Shown one piece after another: positions 53,235 to 61,704 of a stretch of 64,000 nt of DNA; position 1 is the first letter of the stretch; each line of letters opens with the position of its first letter. Source of the stretch: JALORV01 sp963702595 (lineage in GTDB: Bacteria > Pseudomonadota > Gammaproteobacteria > Burkholderiales > Burkholderiaceae_F); the NCBI GenBank assembly GCA_963702595.1, contig CAVPDC010000004.1, positions 5,315 through 69,314 of the forward strand. The letters run 5' to 3'. Position numbers and translations under genes: made by a program. The notes below the pieces were generated by a model. That model had not been told where the DNA came from. It was given only the letters and a program-made list of their open reading frames with translations, and made no database searches.

Positions 53235-54695
53235 ATGAGCCACCGATACGCTCTCCTGGCCTGCGTGGCCGCAATCATTGCCACCGGCTGCACGGTCGGT
53301 CCCGACTACAAGCGCCCTGATGTTTCCGTGCCGCCGGGCTATCGCGCGGCCGACGCGCGGCCGACGGCCGCTAGCGCGCCGACGTTCGGCGATCTGGCGT
53401 GGGCCAGCGTCTTTCAAGACCCGGATCTGCAGGAGCTGATCCGGACTGCACTGTTGCAGAACTACGATGTCCGCGTGGCGGCATCGCGCATCCTGCAGGC
53501 GCAGAGTCAGGTGACGATCGCGCGTTCGCCGATGTTCCCGACGGTGGACGGCAGCATCACCGGACCATACAACTCCTACACGGGCTCGGAGCGACCGTTA
53601 CCGGACAGCGTGTTCCAGCCTCAGGCTGGTTTCGGCGTTGGCTGGGAGCTGGACTTCTGGGGCCGTTACCGTCGGAGCTCGGAAGCCGCCCAGGCCGAGT
53701 TGCTGGCCTCAGAGGACGCGCAATATGCGGTGATCGCGACGCTCGTATCCGATGTCGCCCGCGCCTATCTCACCCTTCGTGCCCTTGACCTCACGCTCGA
53801 AATCTCGAAACGCACGGTCGCCTCCCGCAAGCAGTCGTTGGACCTTGTGCAGGCCCGGCTGGACGGCGGCGTCGCGGGCATACTCGACCTGCACCAGGCC
53901 GAGACGCTGCTGTACACAGCAACGAAGACGATTCCCGAGGTCGAGCGCCAGATCGAGCAGACAGAAAACTTCATCAACATCCTGCTTGGCCAGAACCCGG
54001 GTCCCGTGAAGCGCGGACGCCCGCTCGACCAGCAGATTGCGGCGCCGTCACTGCCGCCGGGACTACCCACGGAACTGCTGACGCGCCGACCGGACATCCG
54101 CGCCGCCGAGCAGCAACTCGTCGCCGCCAACGCCCAGATCGGCGTTGCCAAGTCGCTGCTCTATCCGCAGGTCACGATCTCCGGCTTTGCGGGCGCCGGC
54201 AGTTCGACCATCAGCGGCGCGAATTTCGGTCCGTACGGCGTATTCAGCGCCCTGCCCGCGATCACCCTGCCGATCTTCAACGCGGGGCGCCTGCAGGCCA
54301 ATGTCGACTTCAACGAAGCACGCGCCCAGGAAGTGGCCCTGCTGTACCAGCAGACACTGCTGCAGGCATTCCGGGAAGTCTCGGATGCACTGATTGATGT
54401 CCGCAAACGGCAGGAGTTCCGGGTGCAGCAGGAATTGCTCGTCAAGGCACTGCTGGATGCGAGTGAGATTGCGAAGCTGAGATACGAAGGCGGGGTGGCC
54501 AGTTACCTCGAAGTGCTGGATACCGAGCGGCAACTGTTCGATGCCGAGCGCGACCTCGTCGTGGCGCGACGCGAGGAGTCGGTCAGCGTGGTCCTGCTTT
54601 ACAAAGCGCTCGGCGGCGGATGGCAGGCGGAACCCGCCAAGGTCGCTGCGTCGGTGAATCGTCCAAGCGAAGCCGCGACAGCAAGCACACAATGA
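53235..54695 (+). CDS. Outer-membrane efflux channel lipoprotein (NodT/OprM family)
   Basis: 486 aa. The lipobox is ATGC-TVGPDYKRPD, the hallmark start of OprM/NodT channels. Two repeats of the outer-membrane efflux domain follow, including VGWELDFWGRYRRSSEAAQAEL and LPTELLTRRPDIRAAEQQLVAANAQIGVAKSLLYPQVT. It begins directly after the pump stop and completes the tripartite system. The stop overlaps the next gene's start (ATGA). Confidence 0.95.
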   Translation: MSHRYALLACVAAIIATGCTVGPDYKRPDVSVPPGYRAADARPTAASAPTFGDLAWASVFQDPDLQELIRTALLQNYDVRVAASRILQAQSQVTIARSPMFPTVDGSITGPYNSYTGSERPLPDSVFQPQAGFGVGWELDFWGRYRRSSEAAQAELLASEDAQYAVIATLVSDVARAYLTLRALDLTLEISKRTVASRKQSLDLVQARLDGGVAGILDLHQAETLLYTATKTIPEVERQIEQTENFINILLGQNPGPVKRGRPLDQQIAAPSLPPGLPTELLTRRPDIRAAEQQLVAANAQIGVAKSLLYPQVTISGFAGAGSSTISGANFGPYGVFSALPAITLPIFNAGRLQANVDFNEARAQEVALLYQQTLLQAFREVSDALIDVRKRQEFRVQQELLVKALLDASEIAKLRYEGGVASYLEVLDTERQLFDAERDLVVARREESVSVVLLYKALGGGWQAEPAKVAASVNRPSEAATASTQ

Positions 54696-55810
54696 AATTC
54701 CACTGCTCCGTTGGCGGTCGACCCGCCGTACTCGGCTTGGCGTTTGCGTGGCTGGCTATCGCCGCAAGTCCCGCAGCCGCGGAGTTCGGAACCAAAGGCG
54801 GCGCGGAGCCAGCGAACATCGCGGAGATCACGAGGGTCCTGCGGGAGGAGTTCTACGACCTGGAGTTGTTGATCAGCTTCGGCACGTCAGGCGGCGGCTC
54901 AGCCGGCCACCTGGCGCTGGCAGTACGAGAAGCCGACACGACAGACGACACTGTTTACTCGGCAAATTTCTACGCGGATCGGTCGCGCAAGCATGACAAG
55001 GGCTACTACACGGCCGACCTGATGCTTGCGATACCGAAATCCGAATATCTGTTCAGGACGACTTCATCGCTTGGCGAGACCGCGTCCTTCGGCCTTGATT
55101 TCGGCGAGATCTACAAGCGATCCGTCATCGGGGTGCGTGTCTACGGCGTGCCCGTACATGAGAAACAGGCGATCGCCGACTTCATGAAGCGCATCAACGA
55201 CGACTATCACAAGCGCGCATGGAACACCGAGTACCACGACCGCGAAGTCAAGTACGACTATCTGCGGCTGAACTGTGCAAAAACGATCGGCTCGGCGTTT
55301 CGCTACGGCGCCGGATATGCGGAGCTCGATGTCACGAGCGCTCATGTCTTCTCGGGGCGTCGCATCGTCGCCGCGGCCACCGCCAACATCCCGACCGAGA
55401 TGGCGATGAAGCTGCTCGAGCAATGGCATGCGCGCGGATATCGGATGGATGCTGTGCTGTACAAGAAATATCCGGGCTCGACCTACTTCGATCCGCACGA
55501 TGAGCCCAAGGTCGCGTTCAAGGACCTGCCCAACCGGTTTCCTTCGGTGCTGTCCCGTGATTTCCGGAGCGAGCAGGGCGAGTACGAAGACCCTGACAAC
55601 CTCTTCGTGATGTACCTGATGTACAACCTTGCGAAGGCCAGCATCCAGGTGAACGAGCAGACGAAGCTGCTCGAAGTCGCACGGATGAAGACGCCGCTGG
55701 CGTATGCGGAGGCAGTTCAGCTCGCGGCTGAAGCCGCCCGCTCGGACAGCGAGGGTTACGGGCGCCGGGTCAACTTCCAGCCCAAGGGAACCCGGCTCGG
55801 AGAGCAATGA
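54692..55810 (+). CDS. Exported protein of unknown function, possible permuted papain-like (DUF4105/Lnb-like) fold
   Basis: 372 aa with a signal peptide (ASPAAAEF). I do not recognise a firm family. A conserved-looking His in GGSAGHLALAV (H73), followed about 120 residues later by a Cys in YDYLRLNCAKTIGSAF, resembles the His-then-Cys order of circularly permuted papain-like proteins such as DUF4105/Lnb. That reading is inference. It starts inside the stop of the efflux channel gene (ATGA) and so belongs to that operon. It ends 86 nt before the polyphosphate kinase gene. Confidence 0.72.
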   Translation: MKFHCSVGGRPAVLGLAFAWLAIAASPAAAEFGTKGGAEPANIAEITRVLREEFYDLELLISFGTSGGGSAGHLALAVREADTTDDTVYSANFYADRSRKHDKGYYTADLMLAIPKSEYLFRTTSSLGETASFGLDFGEIYKRSVIGVRVYGVPVHEKQAIADFMKRINDDYHKRAWNTEYHDREVKYDYLRLNCAKTIGSAFRYGAGYAELDVTSAHVFSGRRIVAAATANIPTEMAMKLLEQWHARGYRMDAVLYKKYPGSTYFDPHDEPKVAFKDLPNRFPSVLSRDFRSEQGEYEDPDNLFVMYLMYNLAKASIQVNEQTKLLEVARMKTPLAYAEAVQLAAEAARSDSEGYGRRVNFQPKGTRLGEQ

Positions 55811-55896
55811 CGAGAACCAACGCCGGCCTTCGGGCCACATCAAGGTCGGAGCCTCACGGCACCGACGGACAGTCAGTAATCGACAGGAAGATACCA

Positions 55897-56790
55897 ATGG
55901 CAAAGAAGGACGCGAGTGGGAAGGCTCCGGCCCGTACGACCCAGGCCGACGAGAGACCCGAGAAGGCAAAGATCAAGAAGGGCGCTGCGGCCCCCTCGGC
56001 TGCCGCTGCAGCCGTCGATGCACGGTTGTCCAACAAGGACTACGAACGTGAAATGAAGAAGCTGCACGTCGAGCTCGTAAAGCTGCAGGAATGGGTCAAG
56101 GAGAAAGGACTCAAGGTCTGCATCGTGTTCGAAGGCCGCGACGGCGCCGGCAAGGGCGGCACCATCAAGGCACTCACCGAACGCGTCAGCCCGCGCGTGT
56201 TCCGGGTCATCGCCCTGCCCGCTCCGACCGAGCGCGAGAAGACGCAGATGTACGGGCAGCGCTTCATCCCACACCTGCCGGCCGCCGGCGAAGTCGTCAT
56301 CTGGGACCGCAGCTGGTACAACCGCGCCGGCGTCGAGCGCGTGATGGGTTTTTGCAGCGAGGAACAGGCGCAGGGCTTCCTGCAAACCGTTCCGCTCTTC
56401 GAACAGCTGATGATCAAGTCCGGAATCATCCTGCTGAAGTACTGGCTGGAAGTGAGCTCCGAGGAACAGACGAGGCGCCTCTCATCGCGGATCGACGACG
56501 GCCGCAAGATCTGGAAGCTGTCGCCGATGGATATCAAGTCCTACGACCGCTGGGACGACTACACGCGCGCCCGCGACGAGATGTTCAAGGCAACCGACAC
56601 CGGAACGGCGCCTTGGTATGTCGCCCGCTCGGAGGACAAGAAGCGCGTCCGGCTCAACGTCATCAGCCACATCCTCAAGCAGGTGCCGTACAAGGAGTTG
56701 AAGCGGGAGAAGGTCAAACTGCCCAAGCGCAAGATCGGCAAGTACAAAGCGATCGACTATCCGTTCAAGTTCGTGCCGGAGCGGTTCTGA
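55897..56790 (+). CDS. ppk2: Polyphosphate kinase 2 (PPK2, short single-domain)
   Basis: 297 aa. Walker A is FEGRDGAGKGG (residues 80-88 region), Walker B is VVIWDRSWYNRAGVERVMGF, and the lid carries basic residues (ARSEDKKRVRLNVISH). PPK2 enzymes phosphorylate nucleotides from polyphosphate, or the reverse. An Ala/Lys-rich N-terminal extension of about 45 residues precedes the kinase. ATG 55897 with AGGAAG upstream is preferred to the in-frame ATG 55807 that overlaps the previous gene. Nucleotide preference (NDP or NMP) is not certain, though single-domain class I is likely. Confidence 0.93.
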   Translation: MAKKDASGKAPARTTQADERPEKAKIKKGAAAPSAAAAAVDARLSNKDYEREMKKLHVELVKLQEWVKEKGLKVCIVFEGRDGAGKGGTIKALTERVSPRVFRVIALPAPTEREKTQMYGQRFIPHLPAAGEVVIWDRSWYNRAGVERVMGFCSEEQAQGFLQTVPLFEQLMIKSGIILLKYWLEVSSEEQTRRLSSRIDDGRKIWKLSPMDIKSYDRWDDYTRARDEMFKATDTGTAPWYVARSEDKKRVRLNVISHILKQVPYKELKREKVKLPKRKIGKYKAIDYPFKFVPERF

Positions 56791-56910
56791 CGCGCGCGGA
56801 CCGGGCGCGTTTGCACGCGCGTCGCGTGGCGAAAGCCGTTGCGACGCCAATGATCCGCCCGCATGAAGCGGCTTCTACCGGCGCCCCTCCAGACAACACG
56901 AGGCAATGAA

Positions 56911-57582
56911 GTGAGCGTCGAGTCCCTGCCCTCACCCCCGAAGCGCGAACCGTTGCTGAGTCCGGTGGATCGCGTGTCCGAAATGCTGTTCGGCCTCTTC
57001 ATGGCGCTCACCTTCGTTGGCGCCGTGTCGGTGACCGAGGCAGGACGCGACGACATCCGCGCGATGCTGGCCGCTGCCATCGGCTGCAACCTTGCGTGGG
57101 GCCTCGTCGATGCCGTCATGTACCTGGTCCGCACTGTCGCCGATCGCGGTCGGCTGATCACGCTGATCAAAGCGGTGCGAACGGCCCCGGACGCAGCGAC
57201 GGGACGGAAGGTGATCCAGGGCTCGTTGTCAAAAGTCGCCGCCGGACTTGTTTCAGAGACAGAGGTCGAAGCGATCCGCGGGCGCGTCGTCGCGCTCGCG
57301 ACGGTGCCCGAGCGACCCAGATTGAAACTGGGCGACTTCCTGGCTGCGCTGGCCGTATTCCTCTGGGTGGTTGTTTCGACCTTTCCGGTCGTGCTTCCCT
57401 TCGTTTTTTTCGACGACGTTGGCACGGCGAAGAACGTGTCGCGCGGCATAGCGCTTGTTTTGCTCTTCTTTGGCGGCCTTGCGCTGGGCCGATACGCTGG
57501 ATACGGCAGCTGGAAAGTCGGACTGATGATGACCGGGCTCGGTGTCGCCATTGTCGCCGCGGTCCAGGCGCTTGGCGGATGA
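56911..57582 (+). CDS. VIT1/CCC1-like membrane protein
   Basis: 223 aa from GTG 56911, which has a CGAGG site at good spacing; ATG 56863 in frame is an alternative giving 239 aa. The segment DRVSEMLFGLFMALTFVGAVSVTEAG with AAIGCNLAWGLVDAVMYLV matches the first helices of VIT1/CCC1-type iron/manganese transporters, followed by a soluble segment and three C-terminal helices. Metal-binding residues of true ferrous transporters are not evident, so substrate is uncertain. The stop overlaps the next start (ATGA). Confidence 0.75.
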   Translation: MSVESLPSPPKREPLLSPVDRVSEMLFGLFMALTFVGAVSVTEAGRDDIRAMLAAAIGCNLAWGLVDAVMYLVRTVADRGRLITLIKAVRTAPDAATGRKVIQGSLSKVAAGLVSETEVEAIRGRVVALATVPERPRLKLGDFLAALAVFLWVVVSTFPVVLPFVFFDDVGTAKNVSRGIALVLLFFGGLALGRYAGYGSWKVGLMMTGLGVAIVAAVQALGG

Positions 57583-58229
57583 GAACCGCGCAGTTCCTCG
57601 TGCTGGCGCTGGCCCTTGCGGCGGTGTCGGCCGCCTGCGCCGAGGAAGGGGCCGGTGTCGGACGCCGCGCCTCACCGCCGGAGCGATCCGCGTGGGAATT
57701 CGGGCTCACCGCCTACCCAACGTTCGTTCGCAATGGCGAGAACTACACGTCGGCGATCGCGGTCGCCGACAGGGGTTCGCTTCACCTCGAGGCACGGTAC
57801 AACTACGAATCCATCGGCGCGCGCTCGGCGTTCGTCGGCTGGACGTTGTCCGGCGGAGAGGACTTCACGTGGGAGCTGACTCCACTGCTGGGCGGCGTCT
57901 GGGGCGACACACGCGGGTTCGTGCCTGGACTGGAAGCGAGCCTGGGCTGGGGCCCCGTCGACTTCTACCTCGAAGGCGAATACGTCCGCAGCGGCGTCGA
58001 CGTGCGTGAAAGCTACCTTTACGCGTGGAGCGAGCTTGGCTACAGCCCGTTCGAGTGGCTGCGGCTCGGACTCGCCGGGCAGCGCACCAACGCCTACAAC
58101 AGCGACCGCGACATCCAGCGCGGGCCCTTCGTGCAGTTCAAGTGGCGTCGCGTGACGGTTGGCGGGTACTGGTTCAATCCGGGATCCGACGACCAGATCG
58201 TCGTCAGCATGATCGGTGTGACCTTCTGA
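57579..58229 (+). CDS. Probable outer-membrane beta-barrel protein of unknown function
   Basis: 216 aa with a signal peptide (AAVSAACAEE, also readable as a weak lipobox). Alternating aromatic/polar strands fill the rest (WEFGLTAYPTFVRNGENYTSAIAVAD, LHLEARYNYES, VDFYLEGEYVRSG, VGGYWFNPG), ending in MIGVTF with terminal Phe as in outer-membrane barrels. It is translationally coupled to the VIT-like gene and followed by a SulP transporter. No named family recognised. Confidence 0.75.
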   Translation: MRTAQFLVLALALAAVSAACAEEGAGVGRRASPPERSAWEFGLTAYPTFVRNGENYTSAIAVADRGSLHLEARYNYESIGARSAFVGWTLSGGEDFTWELTPLLGGVWGDTRGFVPGLEASLGWGPVDFYLEGEYVRSGVDVRESYLYAWSELGYSPFEWLRLGLAGQRTNAYNSDRDIQRGPFVQFKWRRVTVGGYWFNPGSDDQIVVSMIGVTF

Positions 58230-58257
58230 GCCAGGCACTGCGCGACGCTGCCATCGG

Positions 58258-59952
58258 ATGACGCGGATGAACCACCCACCTGCCCCTTCAACCGGCCCCG
58301 CGAACGATGGTCCGGGCCTGCGCTTTGACATCGTCGCTGGCCTCACAGCTGCCGCCGTGGTGCTGCCGAAGGCGATGGCCTATGCGACGGTCGCCGGGCT
58401 GCCCGTGGCGGTAGGTTTGTATACAGCCTTCATCCCGATGGTGATCTACGCGCTACTCGGCACTTCGCGCGTGCTCAGCGTCAGCTCGACCACGACGCTG
58501 GCGATCCTTGCCGGCACACAGCTCGGACTGTCGGTGCCGGATGGCAATCCCGGCCAGCTCATTGCGGCGACAGCCACGCTGACGGCGCTGGTCGGCGTCA
58601 TGCTGCTCGCGGCGAGGTTGCTTCGGCTGGGCTTTGTCGCTAACTTCATCTCGACGCCGGTGCTGACCGGTTTCAAGGCCGGCATCGGATTGGTCATCGT
58701 GCTTGATCAGGTGCCGAAGCTTCTCGGCATTCACATCACCAAGCAGGGATTCTTCCTAGACGTCGTCAGCGTTGCGCAGCATCTGCCGCAGACCTCGATG
58801 ATCACGCTTGCCGTGGCCCTCGCAACGTTCGCGGTGCTGATCGGGATGGAACGCCTGTGGCCGCACTCGCCCGCGCCGCTGGTCGCCGTCGCTGGCGGAA
58901 TCGCAGCGGCCTGGCTGCTCGGGCTGGAGGCGCAAGGGGTGTCCCTGGTCGGGCTGATCCCGCAAGGACTGCCGTCGATCACGTTGCCCAATGCTGCGCT
59001 CGTCGCAGAAATGGCCCCCGCGGCACTCGGCATCGCGCTAATGAGCTTCACCGAAACCATCGCGGCGGGGCGAGCATTCGCGCGGCCTGCCGATCCGCCG
59101 ATCAATGCCAACCGCGAGCTGGTGGCCACCGGCGTTGCGAATGTGGGTGGCGCCCTGCTCGGCGCGATGCCGGCGGGCGGTGGCACCTCGCAGTCGGCCG
59201 TCGTGCGCTCGGCCGGCGGTCAGTCGCAGAAGGCCTCGCTCGTCACCGGCGGTTCCGCACTCGCGACCATGCTGCTGCTTGCGCCGCTCCTTGGCCTGCT
59301 GCCGAACGCGACGCTGGCGGCCATCGTCATCGTGTACTCGGTCGGACTGATCCAGCCGGCGGAGTTTCGTGCCATCCGCAGCGTGCGAACGATGGAGTTC
59401 CGCTGGGCGCTGATTGCGTGCATTGGCGTGCTCCTCTTCGGCACGCTGAAGGGAATCGTGGTCGCGATCATCGTGTCGATGGTCGGACTCGCCAGCCAGA
59501 CCGCGCACCCGCGCGTCTCGGTCATTGGCCGCAAACGCGGCGCCGACGTGCTGCGCCCGCTTTCGCCGGAACACCCCGACGACGAAACCTTCGAAGGCCT
59601 GCTGATCCTGCGACCCGAGGGGCGGCTCTTCTTCGTCAACGCACAGAACGTCTCGGACCAGATCCATACGCTGATCGAGAAGTACCGGCCGCGCGTGGTG
59701 GCGCTCGACATGAGCCGCGTTCCCGACGTCGAATACTCGGCCCTGCAGACGCTCCTCGAGGGCGAGCAGCGTGTCACCGCCAGCGGCGTCATCGTCTGGC
59801 TCGTAGGGCTGAACCCTGGCGTGCTCGAGATGGTCCGTCACGCCGGACTGGCGGATCGGCTCGGCCGCGACCGGATGCTGTTCAATGCGCGCGCGGCGAT
59901 CGAACGCTATAAGGAGATGCAGGCGAAAGCCGGTATGACTGGCGAACCCTGA
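58258..59952 (+). CDS. SulP family inorganic anion transporter with STAS domain (intact)
   Basis: 564 aa. Membrane domain hallmarks are AAVVLPKAMAYATVAGLPVAVGLYTAFIPMVIYALLGTSR and ANVGGALLGAMPAGGGTSQSAVV. The C-terminal STAS domain (LLILRPEGRLFFVNAQNVSDQIHTL, VVALDMSRVPDVEYSALQTL) is complete. Carries sulfate, bicarbonate or related anions. ATG 58258 or ATG 58267 may be used. Unlike the copy at 38111 it has no frameshift and no carbonic anhydrase neighbour. Confidence 0.92.
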   Translation: MTRMNHPPAPSTGPANDGPGLRFDIVAGLTAAAVVLPKAMAYATVAGLPVAVGLYTAFIPMVIYALLGTSRVLSVSSTTTLAILAGTQLGLSVPDGNPGQLIAATATLTALVGVMLLAARLLRLGFVANFISTPVLTGFKAGIGLVIVLDQVPKLLGIHITKQGFFLDVVSVAQHLPQTSMITLAVALATFAVLIGMERLWPHSPAPLVAVAGGIAAAWLLGLEAQGVSLVGLIPQGLPSITLPNAALVAEMAPAALGIALMSFTETIAAGRAFARPADPPINANRELVATGVANVGGALLGAMPAGGGTSQSAVVRSAGGQSQKASLVTGGSALATMLLLAPLLGLLPNATLAAIVIVYSVGLIQPAEFRAIRSVRTMEFRWALIACIGVLLFGTLKGIVVAIIVSMVGLASQTAHPRVSVIGRKRGADVLRPLSPEHPDDETFEGLLILRPEGRLFFVNAQNVSDQIHTLIEKYRPRVVALDMSRVPDVEYSALQTLLEGEQRVTASGVIVWLVGLNPGVLEMVRHAGLADRLGRDRMLFNARAAIERYKEMQAKAGMTGEP

Positions 59953-60033
59953 ATCCGGTCTCCGGCGCTTCGATCCGGAGCGGAAGGCGGACGCCGTTCA
60001 CTAGCGAATTCATTACCCAGGCAGGAGGAAACC

Positions 60034-60288
60034 ATGTCCACGCTTTGGCTTCAGAATGTCCCGAAGGAGGCCACGGACGACGAGTTGCGAGCCTTGACCA
60101 AGAAGTACTCGCCCGAGCTCGAGTGCGCCAGCCTGCACCGGGCGGAAGGTGACGGTTCGCGGCCGGTGGCGTTCATGACGTTCACGGGTGGCGAACTCGG
60201 TTCGGTGGAGCGCCTGGCCGAGCGGCTCAACGGGATGTACTGGAAGGAGCACACATTGCGCTGTACGACCACGTTGCAGGCGCCGTAG
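60034..60288 (+). CDS. Small RNA-recognition-motif (RRM) protein
   Basis: 84 aa consisting of one RRM-like domain. RNP2 is LWLQNVP (with EATDDELRALTKKY as helix 1) and RNP1 is RPVAFMTFTGG, followed by helix 2 (AERLNGMYWKEHTLRC). An AGGAGG site precedes ATG 60034. Single-RRM proteins in bacteria bind RNA, often in cold or stress responses, but the partner is unknown here. The RNP1 is atypical, lacking the usual Gly-Phe-Gly/Phe pattern. Confidence 0.82.
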   Translation: MSTLWLQNVPKEATDDELRALTKKYSPELECASLHRAEGDGSRPVAFMTFTGGELGSVERLAERLNGMYWKEHTLRCTTTLQAP

Positions 60289-60488
60289 CCGAACAGTCTT
60301 GTATCCGTTCCTGCTCATGCCATCCTCGCCCGCCACTCGAGATCCCTGTCTGTCGGCCGGCGCGCCGAAGCGAATCGGCTCGCGGCGATTGATGTGAGTC
60401 AGTGCGAGCGGAAATGGTTCATCCAAGTCGCCGGCCGAAGGCTAGGTTGAATAAGTATTCCAGTGGCAGTCACATGCAGGAAGAAACC

Positions 60489-60776
60489 ATGAATCGATTC
60501 GGTTACGGAGCGACAACGCTCGTCACACTCCTGGCCTGCCTGTCGGGTTGCACAACGCCGACTTCACCTGGTGGTCCGGCACAATCGTCCGCATACACGG
60601 CGGGATATGTCGACGGCTGCGCGAGCGGCGAAGCGTCTCAGAGCATCGTCGCCGGCCGGTACAAGAAGGACACCCAGCGCTTTGCAGCTGACAAACAGTA
60701 TGCAGACGGCTGGACGACAGCCTTCGACAAGTGCGCCTACGCGCAGGCGCAGCGGGACGCCGCCGGCTCCCGCTGA
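60489..60776 (+). CDS. Small lipoprotein of unknown function
   Basis: 95 aa; AGGAAG precedes ATG 60489. The signal peptide ends in a lipobox LACLSGC-TT. The mature part (AYTAGYVDGCASGEASQSIVAGRYKKD...YADGWTTAFDKCAYAQ) has two Cys and repeats of Tyr/Gly-Asp-Gly. No family recognised. Confidence 0.8.
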   Translation: MNRFGYGATTLVTLLACLSGCTTPTSPGGPAQSSAYTAGYVDGCASGEASQSIVAGRYKKDTQRFAADKQYADGWTTAFDKCAYAQAQRDAAGSR

Positions 60777-60952
60777 GAGCTCAATTCGTCGTTGCTCCGG
60801 CAACTCGCGTGCGGCTTGCTTGGGGGACATCCGGTCAGACACGCTCCATACGCGGCGGCGCCAGAAGATTGCATTCGGAACGGCGGTCTCCCCCTGACAT
60901 AGGCACTCGCCTGGCGTGGCGCCGTTGAGCCGCGATCCGGCCGGCTGCCGTA

Positions 60953-61477
60953 CTACTGGCCCAGGGGCAAACGACAGATCCGAACGGCGCGATCCTCCGG
61001 ATCGGGTGCAACACTGAAGCCGAGCCGTTTGGCCAGACGCAGCATCGGCTGGTTCTCCGCCAGCACGAAACCCTCCATCTCAGTCAGACCACGCGCCGCC
61101 GCCGCGTCGATCAGCACCCGCATCAGTGCGCTCGCCAGGCCCGCGCCACCGAAGGTCGATGCGACGTTGATCGCGAACTCGCAGGTGGCGCCGTCGACGA
61201 CGATGGCGATCGCACTGCCCACGATGTCAACGCCATCGTCCGCTGGCACGGTCGCCACGATTCCGATACCGCCTGCGGGGAACGAAGCGAGCACCTTCCG
61301 GAGTCGCTCCAGGTTTGGCTCGCGTACGACGCGCATGAAGCGCATGTAGCGCGCGTCTTCGCTCATGCGACTGAATGCCTGCAAAAGCTCCGGTTCATCC
61401 GATGGCGCCACGGCGCGGACGCGAACCGAACGCCCGTCGCGCAGCGGGATGTCAGCTTCCGGAATGTTTGTGCTCAT
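60953..61477 (-). CDS. GNAT family N-acetyltransferase
   Basis: 174 aa. The acetyl-CoA loop is at FGGAGLASALMRVLIDAAAARGL, followed by EGFVLAENQPMLRLAKRLGF, typical of GNAT enzymes. The N-terminal DIPLRDGRSVRVRAVAPSDEPELLQAFSRMSEDARYMRFM is like the acetyltransferase domain found at the end of protein acetyltransferases (Pat type), here stand-alone. The substrate is unknown; lysine acetylation of a metabolic enzyme is one possibility. It is the only leftward gene between 33.5 and 63.3 kb. Confidence 0.88.
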   Translation of the reverse strand: MSTNIPEADIPLRDGRSVRVRAVAPSDEPELLQAFSRMSEDARYMRFMRVVREPNLERLRKVLASFPAGGIGIVATVPADDGVDIVGSAIAIVVDGATCEFAINVASTFGGAGLASALMRVLIDAAAARGLTEMEGFVLAENQPMLRLAKRLGFSVAPDPEDRAVRICRLPLGQ

Positions 61478-61704
61478 CTTGAAACGCCATGGTTCGACGT
61501 ATGTGCTGGCTGGCCCAACCTAGCTTGTCACATTTCCGGTCGCGAAGACGCGCATCGCAAAACCTGATCGGCCAGCGCTGCTCACTTTGAGCAACATCAT
61601 GTCGCCCATTGTCGCCGCGCGGACAATTGCTGCATACCCGGTCCGGAATGCCGACCGCGTTGTGGATTTCCGGACCGACCTCAACTGGAGGAAGGGAGAA
61701 ATCC

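Noticed and set aside
59960..59980. CTCCGG/CCGGAG hairpin after the second SulP gene as a terminator
   Set aside because: Only 6 bp with no T-run; insufficient for a call.
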